Assembly: GCA_019245275.1 (NCBI GenBank)
Contig: JAFARW010000082.1
Location: 1-6,309 of the forward strand
From: Vulcanimicrobiota bacterium
GTDB lineage: Bacteria; Vulcanimicrobiota; Vulcanimicrobiia; Vulcanimicrobiales; Vulcanimicrobiaceae
Direction of reading: 5' to 3'
Length of the DNA stretch: 6,309 bases
Made by a program: the position numbers and the translations under genes. Under the pieces are notes generated by a model. That model was given only the letters and a program-made list of their open reading frames with translations. It was not told the DNA's origin and ran no database searches. Each line of letters begins with the position of its first letter. Position 1 is the stretch's first letter. Shown here in pieces: positions 1 through 5,319 of this stretch.

Positions 1-694
1 CTCGCACGTCGCCGAGCCGCAGCACGTTGAGCGCCGGAATGGCTAACGTTGCGGCGATCGCACCGACCGTAAGATAGGGAAGTGTCCACGTCAGATCGTG
101 CCACGTGCGTCCGGCAAGCGAGCCGGCGAGCCACGAGATGATCGTCTCAGCGTAGCCTCCTTGTTGCAGACGAGTTAGAACGAGCGCGACGATCGCGGAA
201 AAAAGCGCCGAAAGCGAAACGCCCGCCAAGATCAAGCGGTTCGCGTCGAGCCCGCCACCGCGTCGTGCGAGCATCGCAACGAGGACCGCGGCGCACAGGC
301 CCGCCACAAAACCCAGCGCCGGAACAAAAGGCGCGGCGATTCCCGAAGCGACCGCGATTGCGATCGCCGCCGCTGCACCTGCGCTGACGCCCGTCAAATA
401 CGGATCGACCAGCGGATTGCGCAGCATTCCTTGCAGCATCGCACCCGATATTCCAAGCGCAGCACCGACGATCGCTGCGAGAACGGCGCGCGGCAGGCGC
501 AGCACCCATAGGATCGTGGCTGCATCGCTGCCCGAGTTTGGATGCTCGAGGGCCACGACCAGATCATGCAACGAAAGACGCGTCGCGCCGACCAAGCCGC
601 CGATTAGAATCGCGATAAGCAACACGAGCACTGCGCCGCCTAAACGCAGCGCGGTGTTGATGCCGTTTGCCGATCTAACGCGTCGCGAGCTCAA
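1..694 (-). CDS. btuC: FecCD/BtuC-family ABC transporter permease, probable cobalamin permease (3' part cut by window edge)
   Basis: Inner-membrane permease subunit of an ABC importer, moving corrinoid delivered by the periplasmic binding protein into the cytoplasm. About 231 residues are visible; family members are usually around 330, so roughly the last third lies beyond base 1. Family signatures are clear: a first hydrophobic helix (about residues 18-36, GGAVLVLLIAILIGGLVGA), then VLRLPRAVLAAIVGAALGIS, GAMLQGMLRNPLVDPYLTGV and SAGAAAA, all matching the BtuC/FecCD N-terminal half, and later LNVLRLGD, which matches the LALGE region near the coupling helices. I chose the TTG at 694-692 because it is the first start codon after an in-frame stop, keeps the first helix intact, and overlaps the receptor stop by 20 bp, which suggests translational coupling. 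No clear Shine-Dalgarno precedes it; a GTG inside helix 1 is the main alternative. The family also carries siderophores and heme; the B12 assignment comes from the riboswitch and neighbours. Confidence 0.9.
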   Translation of the reverse strand, partial: MSSRRVRSANGINTALRLGGAVLVLLIAILIGGLVGATRLSLHDLVVALEHPNSGSDAATILWVLRLPRAVLAAIVGAALGISGAMLQGMLRNPLVDPYLTGVSAGAAAAIAIAVASGIAAPFVPALGFVAGLCAAVLVAMLARRGGGLDANRLILAGVSLSALFSAIVALVLTRLQQGGYAETIISWLAGSLAGRTWHDLTWTLPYLTVGAIAATLAIPALNVLRLGDVR

Positions 695-2558
695 TCAAAA
701 GAGCAGTGCCGGCTTCGGGGTAGCCCGGCACGTCGGAGATTCGATGGTTGGCGAGATTGTAGAGGCGCAACGAGAGTAGCCGGTTTGCGGCCAGCCTAAA
801 GCGGACGAACGCATCGAGTCGCGTATAGCCGGGCGCGGGGCCCGGACTGAAGGCATAATATTGAGCGCCGCGCGTGTCAGCGATGAGACCCCAGCTCTCG
901 AAGACGCTCTGCGGCGTGCCGCGAAATCCAAGAAGCGCATTGACCGAGAAAATTGGGCCCGCTGCGGAGACGCGAAGATTGGTCGCCGTGTCGACCGCGC
1001 GATACAGATCGGTCACGTTCAAATGCGCGTACATGCGGTGGACGTCGGGCGTTCTTAGTTCAAAAGTCAGGCCTTGGATGCTCGCGTGGCCGATGTTTTC
1101 CGGTACGAAGTTTGCGCCGGGTACGATCTTGTTGGTCGTAAACGAAGAGAACCAAGTAAGCGCAGCACCGCCCAACAAAGAGACGTCATTCAAACGGAAA
1201 TCTGCGACGCGCATGCGTTCCGGCTGCAGCTGTGGATTGCCGAAGCCGCCGGGGAAATAGAGATCTTCGGCGCTTGGAGCGCGGAAGGCCGTAGCGTAAT
1301 TCGCACGCAACGTCAACGCGGGCGAAAGCCGTTGCAGGACGCCGAGCGACGGCGCAATGATGCCGCCCGCTCCCCCGTCGCGTTCCGCACGGAGGCCGAG
1401 ATAGGCGCGGTTTGAGCTGCCGTAAAGCCAGGTGCCTTCGGCGTAAAGCGCTGCTTGCGCATAAGCGTTTGTCGTGATGTCGGGCGGAGTTGAGAGCGGA
1501 GTTCCGCTCGCGCCGTCATCGAGTCGGGCAACGCCGCGTGCGAGGTCAATACCGTAGATCAATTTGCCGCGATCGAAACGCAATGTGTTGCGTAGACTGG
1601 CACCCAAGCGCACATCGGTGGTGAGCGCTTGCGAAGGCGTAAAACAATTCGGATCGGCCGGATTATCGCAGTAGAAGAGAAATCGTTGCGATGATGCGCC
1701 GAGCTCGAGCGTCGTCTCCGCGTAGCGCGTATGGTGCGTCACGTTCGCGTAGAGATTGCTAATCGCGCTGTCCTCGCGACTCGGAGTCGTGAAGCCGAGC
1801 GGCACCGTTCCCGGATCTCCGAGATGGTGGGCGATGAAGGCGCCGCTAAACTTGGTGGACCACGCTCCGCCTTGGCCCGCGAATATAAATCGCGCGGCGC
1901 TCAGTTGCGAATCCGCACCGGTGCGCACGCCGCCGGGATATGAATAATCATTGGTTGCCACCCCCCTGTCGATCGTCACGTTGCGCGTCTGAAATCGAAA
2001 CTCACTGTCGCCAAAGGTGCCGGTGCTGAGTCTCGCAAGCGGCGCGCCTTCGAGCGGATGCGTGATCACGTTGATGATGCCTCCGACGGAGCCCGCGCCG
2101 TAGAGCGTCGAGCCGCCGCCCTCGACGACCTCGATTCGATCGACTCCCGCGGTCGGGATTGAGTTCAAATCGAGCGTTCCGGTGGCTTGACCGGCGGCCG
2201 GCAAGCCGTCGAAGAGTATCAAGACTTGGGCCGATGTCGAGCCGCGAATGCCGACACTCGCCAGCGAGCCTGTTGCACCGTAACGGAAAACGTTGACGCC
2301 GGGGAGATCGGCAATTGCATCCGCAACGCTCGTAAATCCGCGACGCGCGATATCGCTTGCGGTGACAACATAGGTCGTCCGAACGACGTTACTCAAAGTT
2401 TCGTCCGAACGATCGCTCGTGAAGACGTGGCCGATCTCAGGAATCGGCGTCGGCGTAGGTACCGGGGTAGGCGTCGTCTGCGCGGATACCGTGTTAAAGC
2501 CCATAGCGGCGAAGAAGACCGCTGAAAAGAATGCGTAGAGAACCGAACGTGAAGTCAT
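675..2558 (-). CDS. btuB: TonB-dependent outer-membrane cobalamin receptor, BtuB-like
   Basis: Outer-membrane beta-barrel that imports corrinoids using TonB/proton-motive energy. The 627 residues are close to the size of E. coli BtuB (about 614). Residues 1-26 form a Sec signal peptide ending VSA before QTT. A Pro/Thr linker (about 28-40, TPTPVPTPTPIP) follows, then the plug domain (about 57-167) with TTYVVTASDI, VADAIADLPGVNV, GIRGSTSAQVLILFDGLP and VDRIEVVEGGGSTLYGAGS, all typical of BtuB-type plugs. The rest is barrel. Two cysteines (C297 and C305, in YCDNPADPNC) probably close a disulfide in an extracellular loop. The protein ends in ELATR rather than the usual terminal aromatic residue. 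The ATG at 2558 has a strong AAGGAAGGA site 4 bases upstream and lies just after a cobalamin riboswitch, which supports B12 as substrate. No conventional TonB box was obvious to me between linker and plug. The stop overlaps the permease gene by 20 bp. Confidence 0.93.
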   Translation of the reverse strand: MTSRSVLYAFFSAVFFAAMGFNTVSAQTTPTPVPTPTPIPEIGHVFTSDRSDETLSNVVRTTYVVTASDIARRGFTSVADAIADLPGVNVFRYGATGSLASVGIRGSTSAQVLILFDGLPAAGQATGTLDLNSIPTAGVDRIEVVEGGGSTLYGAGSVGGIINVITHPLEGAPLARLSTGTFGDSEFRFQTRNVTIDRGVATNDYSYPGGVRTGADSQLSAARFIFAGQGGAWSTKFSGAFIAHHLGDPGTVPLGFTTPSREDSAISNLYANVTHHTRYAETTLELGASSQRFLFYCDNPADPNCFTPSQALTTDVRLGASLRNTLRFDRGKLIYGIDLARGVARLDDGASGTPLSTPPDITTNAYAQAALYAEGTWLYGSSNRAYLGLRAERDGGAGGIIAPSLGVLQRLSPALTLRANYATAFRAPSAEDLYFPGGFGNPQLQPERMRVADFRLNDVSLLGGAALTWFSSFTTNKIVPGANFVPENIGHASIQGLTFELRTPDVHRMYAHLNVTDLYRAVDTATNLRVSAAGPIFSVNALLGFRGTPQSVFESWGLIADTRGAQYYAFSPGPAPGYTRLDAFVRFRLAANRLLSLRLYNLANHRISDVPGYPEAGTALLIELATR

Positions 2559-2562
2559 GCTG

Positions 2563-2584
2563 TCCTTCCTTCTCGCGAGGCGGA
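2563..2584 (-). promoter_or_regulatory. Receptor ribosome-binding site folded into a sequestering hairpin (probable riboswitch expression platform)
   Basis: On the minus strand the Shine-Dalgarno AAGGAAGGA (2571-2563) ends 4 bases before the receptor ATG. Its two purine blocks can pair with two pyrimidine blocks just upstream: TCC (2584-2582) with GGA (2565-2563), and CCT (2580-2578) with AGG (2570-2568). This leaves a 1x2 internal bulge and the 7-base loop CGCGAGA. The result is a 6-bp hairpin covering the ribosome-binding site, directly 3' of the cobalamin aptamer. No T-run follows, so control looks translational rather than by termination. The pairing is seen in the sequence; its coupling to ligand binding is inferred from known cobalamin riboswitches. 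Confidence 0.6.
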
Positions 2585-2593
2585 TTCAAGCAA

Positions 2594-2737
2594 CGTCTGT
2601 ACCGGTATCCTGACTTGCGGGTCGTAGCCGATTTGCTCGGGGCCTTCCGATCCTTAGTGGATTGTGGCGCTCGAGCGGCTCACCGCATACAGTGGCGCGA
2701 CCGTGCCGGCTTCTCACCGGCTTCCCACGCACAGACG
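2594..2737 (-). promoter_or_regulatory. Cobalamin (adenosylcobalamin-type) riboswitch aptamer
   Basis: This is a B12-sensing leader RNA controlling the btuB-like gene that starts 36 bases downstream. On the minus strand the conserved blocks appear in order. The closing stem P1 is CGTCTGT (2737-2731) pairing perfectly with ACAGACG (2600-2594). Next are GGGAA (2726-2722) and the hairpin GCCGGTGAGAAGCCGGC (2721-2705), then CACGGTC and the invariant GCCACTGT (2696-2689). A GCGG/CCGC stem with loop TGAG and an ATCC/GGAT hairpin (2662-2650) follow, then GGAAGGCC (2648-2641), and finally the B12 box AAGTCAGGATACC (2616-2604). The element is complete. High cobalamin should lower receptor and permease expression through the adjacent hairpin. 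Unusually, the DNA also underlies the 5' region of the divergent btuF-like gene, so its complement may be transcribed. Confidence 0.96.
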
Positions 2738-3598
2738 CGAAGCAATGCTCTTACTAAGGGCAGTAAGCGGGTCCTCTTTGTTGCGACGTTCGTGGCGTTT
2801 CTGGTCGGCTGCGGCGCAGCGCCGTCTCCGCACCTGCCGACTCGCGCACGGCGTATCGTCTCGCTCGTGCCCTCGTTAACCGAGGACCTCTTTGCGCTCG
2901 GCGCAGGCGAGCGAGTCATAGCGGTCACTCAAGCCGATGACTATCCGCCCAGCGTCAAACGTTTGCCGGCCGTCGCCTCATTTGCCAGCGTCAATAATGA
3001 AGCGATCATCCGTCTGCATCCCGATGCCGTCGTTGGAATTCCATCCCAGCTTCGCCTAACGGCCGCCTTGCGCACCGCAGGTCTCCAAACAGTGTTCCTG
3101 CGCGATGATTCTTACGCGGATATTTTTGCCGACATTTCCGCGCTCGGGGCGCTGACATCTCGACGGGACGCCGCCAAGAACTTAATCGATGCATTGCAAT
3201 CTAAAACAAAACGACTGCGACGAATGATTGTTGGTGCGTACAGGCCGCGCGTGTTGTTCGTCATCAACGCAAAGCCGATCATCATCGCGGGCAACGCTTC
3301 TTTCATTTCAACGCTCCTGACACTCAGTGGGGCTAAGAACGCAGCCGGCGTTGCGCAGCCCTACCCCGTCATTTCAGCAGAAACGGTTTTGGCCGCACAA
3401 CCGGATGCCGTCGTTACCGACGATCAGACGCAGCTAACTGCTCTGCTTGGATATGCACCCTGGCGGTCGCTAAAGGCAGTGCAAAGCGGCCGCGTTTTCG
3501 TCCTGGACAAACGGCACGCGGACGTCGTCGAGCGTCCGGGGCCCCGCTACAATGAAGGCATCGCTTGGCTAATCGAACACCTGCGCACGCTGCGCTGA
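2657..3598 (+). CDS. btuF: BtuF-like periplasmic cobalamin-binding lipoprotein (start uncertain)
   Basis: Substrate-binding component of the B12 ABC importer, expected to be lipid-anchored and to deliver corrinoid to the permease encoded divergently. The N-terminal targeting signal is KRVLFVATFVAFLVGC, with lipobox LVGC and the lipidated Cys at 2810-2812. The mature part is about 262 residues and matches the BtuF/periplasmic-binding fold: RIVSLVPSLTEDLFALGAGE, the hallmark ADDYPP, then ASVNNEAIIRLHPDAVVG, RPRVLFVINAKPIIIAGN, ISAETVLAAQPDAVV, and ERPGPRYNEGIAW near the end (compare ERASPRI in E. coli BtuF). The start is a problem: no ATG, GTG or TTG lies in frame between GTG 2657 and the signal peptide. 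GTG 2657 is given as the nearest canonical in-frame codon, but it would add an unlikely 36-residue leader that overlaps the antisense riboswitch and has no ribosome-binding site. Other in-frame candidates are TTG 2633, TTG 2615 and ATG 2531. The function call is firm; the 5' boundary is not. Confidence 0.88.
   Translation: MDCGARAAHRIQWRDRAGFSPASHAQTRSNALTKGSKRVLFVATFVAFLVGCGAAPSPHLPTRARRIVSLVPSLTEDLFALGAGERVIAVTQADDYPPSVKRLPAVASFASVNNEAIIRLHPDAVVGIPSQLRLTAALRTAGLQTVFLRDDSYADIFADISALGALTSRRDAAKNLIDALQSKTKRLRRMIVGAYRPRVLFVINAKPIIIAGNASFISTLLTLSGAKNAAGVAQPYPVISAETVLAAQPDAVVTDDQTQLTALLGYAPWRSLKAVQSGRVFVLDKRHADVVERPGPRYNEGIAWLIEHLRTLR
2750..2767. repeat. Perfect 6-bp inverted repeat at the divergent junction
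   Basis: CTTACT (2750-2755) and AGTAAG (2762-2767) are exact inverted repeats around a 6-base spacer, AAGGGC. The element lies between the 5' end of the riboswitch and the hydrophobic core of the btuF-like signal peptide, so it is upstream of the minus-strand leader and at the start of the plus-strand gene. It could be a small operator or an mRNA hairpin affecting btuF initiation. A 6-bp repeat can also occur by chance, so no function is claimed. Confidence 0.35.
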
Positions 3599-4650
3599 CG
3601 CGCGCCCGGCCGAAGGCGGTTGTGCTCGCCGTCGATTTGTACGAAAAACGGCGTTCGTTTCCAGCGGAATTGGCAGAGTTTGAGGCGCTGATCGACGCAG
3701 CAGGTGCGAGCGTCATCGAAGAGATCGTGCAAAGCCGCAACCGGCTGGACCCCGCTTTCCTGATCGGCAGCGGTAAAGCCCAAGAAGTCGCGGAGCGTAC
3801 TGCGGCCCTCGGCGCCGACTTGCTTTTCGTGTTTAACGCAATGCGCCCGCGTCAGCGGCGCACCTTGGAGAAAGTGATTTCGGTGCCGATCGTCGACCGT
3901 ACGATGCTGATCCTCGACGTCTTCGCGCGGCACGCGCGATCGAGAGAAGGGAAGCTGCAAGTCGAGCTCGCGCAGCTGCGATACCGGCAATCGAATCTAA
4001 TCGGCATCGGCGCCGATCTCTCTCGGCTGGGCGGCGGCATTGGAACGCGCGGACCCGGTGAAACGAAATTGGAAACCGATCGCCGGCGGATCGGCGAACG
4101 CATTAAAGCGCTCTCGCGCTCGCTCGAAAGCGTCCGCCGTTCGCGTGCGACGCGGCGCGAGGGCGATGGGTCCGAGCCGATCGTCGCGCTTGTCGGTTAC
4201 ACAAACGCCGGCAAATCGTCGCTGATGAATCGGCTCGCACGCAGCCAGGCGTTTGTCGCCGACCAGCCCTTTGCGACGCTGGACCCGCTGATGCGGCGGA
4301 CGTATCTCGGCGATCGGCGCTTCATCCGGCTTGTCGATACGGTCGGCTTCATCACGGATTTGCCGGCGGACCTCGTGGCCGCATTTCGTGCAACGCTCGA
4401 AGAGCTCGACGCCGCCGCGCTGCTGCTCCATGTCGCCGATGCATCGAATCCGGATTGGCCGCGTCAAGCCGCCAGCGTCGATGCGATCTTGCACGATCTG
4501 AAGCTGAGCGCGAAGCCGCGTACGCTCGTCCTGAACAAGTGTGACCTCATTAGCGAACGGCCGCATGCCGGCGGGACGCTGTGCGTCAGCGCAAAGACCG
4601 GCGCGGGCATCGATGCGCTGCGTGCCGAATTGCGCGAACGTTTTCCATGA
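3565..4650 (+). CDS. hflX: Ribosome-associated GTPase HflX
   Basis: Cytosolic GTPase that binds the large ribosomal subunit; in other bacteria it splits stalled or heat-damaged ribosomes. The 361 residues form a compact version of the family (E. coli HflX is about 426). The HflX N-domain spans about residues 17-200 and includes FLIGSGKAQEV (65-75), DRTMLILDVFARHARSREGK (111-130), LQVELAQLRY (131-140) and the linker motif GGGIGTRGPGETKLE (156-170). The G domain has G1 GYTNAGKS (211-218), G2 FATLDP (236-241), G3 DTVGF (258-262), G4 NKCD (324-327) and G5 SAK (342-344), all intact. It starts at TTG 3565, the only start codon after the in-frame stop at 3553 that keeps the first beta strand (KAVVLAVDL). 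This overlaps the btuF-like gene by 34 bp. No strong Shine-Dalgarno is evident, so translational coupling is likely. Its pairing with B12 uptake looks positional rather than functional. Confidence 0.96.
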   Translation: MANRTPAHAALTRARPKAVVLAVDLYEKRRSFPAELAEFEALIDAAGASVIEEIVQSRNRLDPAFLIGSGKAQEVAERTAALGADLLFVFNAMRPRQRRTLEKVISVPIVDRTMLILDVFARHARSREGKLQVELAQLRYRQSNLIGIGADLSRLGGGIGTRGPGETKLETDRRRIGERIKALSRSLESVRRSRATRREGDGSEPIVALVGYTNAGKSSLMNRLARSQAFVADQPFATLDPLMRRTYLGDRRFIRLVDTVGFITDLPADLVAAFRATLEELDAAALLLHVADASNPDWPRQAASVDAILHDLKLSAKPRTLVLNKCDLISERPHAGGTLCVSAKTGAGIDALRAELRERFP

Positions 4651-5312
4651 AGCGGCTAACGATCTTCGCGTTGCTCGCCCTCTGCGCGTGTTCCCATCCT
4701 TCATCCGACCCGTTCATTGACGCCGTCCACTCGATGCGGCCGTCGGTTGTGCTGCTGACGATGCAAGTCCCGAGCGCCGATCGACGTTCGTGGGACACGG
4801 AGTACGCGACGGGCACCGTCATTTCGAGCGGTGAATGGGGCAGCGATATCTTGACGGTGCAGCATGCCGTCGATCAAGCGCGCAACGTTCGGGTTACGAT
4901 TGCAAACAAGTTGAAGGTACCGGGAACGCTCGTCGCCGCGGATCCAAAACTCGATGTGGCTATTGTGACAACCAAAGCGAAGCTGCCCGCGGCAAAACTT
5001 GGCGATTCGACTGCCGTTCTACCGGGCGAATCGATCGGTCTGATGGGCTACCCGATTCCGGATATCTTCGAAGAGGATGGCCTTGGGCTCGCGACCTCGA
5101 TCAACTCCGGACGAATTTCAGCCGTGCGCGCGCATGCGATCGAATTGAATCTTCCGATCGTTCCGGGCGAAAGCGGCGGTCCGGTCTTTGCAAGCGATGG
5201 GGCGGCCGTCGTAGGGGTGGCCGAGTCGCGCTTCGATGAGGAACGCTCGATCGGCTTCGCACTGCCGATCAACGAGGCGAAGCCGTTCTTACACAAACAC
5301 AGTCACTACTGA
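4647..5312 (+). CDS. Probable lipoprotein trypsin-like serine protease (S1C/DegP-like catalytic domain, no PDZ)
   Basis: A 221-residue protein with a complete chymotrypsin-fold catalytic triad in the style of DegP/HtrA: His73 in TVQHAV, Asp103 in KLDVAIV and Ser176 in GESGGPVF. Supporting family features are TGTVIS (56-60 region), LGDS (118-121), GESIGLMGYP, and a C-terminal GFALPIN strand. The N-terminus MKRLTIFALLALCAC is a short export signal. LCAC may be a lipobox with lipidation at Cys15, though Cys at position -2 is atypical. The protein ends right after the protease domain, so the PDZ domains of DegP/DegS are absent. ATG 4647 overlaps the hflX stop (ATGA) and gives a proper signal peptide; an upstream ATG at 4581 would put a charged 22-residue extension before it. 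The overlap and lack of a ribosome-binding site suggest coupling to hflX. A role in envelope proteolysis is likely, but the substrate is unknown. Confidence 0.85.
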   Translation: MKRLTIFALLALCACSHPSSDPFIDAVHSMRPSVVLLTMQVPSADRRSWDTEYATGTVISSGEWGSDILTVQHAVDQARNVRVTIANKLKVPGTLVAADPKLDVAIVTTKAKLPAAKLGDSTAVLPGESIGLMGYPIPDIFEEDGLGLATSINSGRISAVRAHAIELNLPIVPGESGGPVFASDGAAVVGVAESRFDEERSIGFALPINEAKPFLHKHSHY

Positions 5313-5319
5313 GGTTTGC

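Noticed and set aside
147..509. Minus-strand open frame of 120 codons inside the permease gene
   Set aside because: Another minus-strand frame across this stretch encodes clear FecCD/BtuC motifs; this one gives Arg/Gly-rich translation typical of an off-frame reading of GC-rich DNA.
2663..2692. Possible plus-strand promoter TTGTGG-18 bp-CATACA inside the riboswitch region
   Set aside because: Only about half the consensus bases match in each box, and the sequence is constrained by the aptamer on the other strand, so it is too weak to annotate.
2594..2737. A second cobalamin riboswitch on the plus strand controlling btuF
   Set aside because: All B12-box motifs read in the correct order only on the minus strand; the plus strand carries just their reverse complements.
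2664..2879. Small plus-strand frame containing ATG 2745, which reads MLLLRAVSG
   Set aside because: Not a gene in its own right: it runs out of frame with the lipoprotein signal and ends in Arg/Trp-rich sequence. It matters only as a possible displaced start for the btuF-like gene.
3997..4704. Long minus-strand open frame of 235 codons opposite hflX
   Set aside because: It is a shadow of the unambiguous hflX coding frame. Its translation is Arg-rich and low in structure, with no recognisable domain.
5313..5319. Bidirectional terminator between the convergent protease and channel genes
   Set aside because: The gap is only 7 bp, and I saw no GC-rich hairpin with a T-run on either strand.
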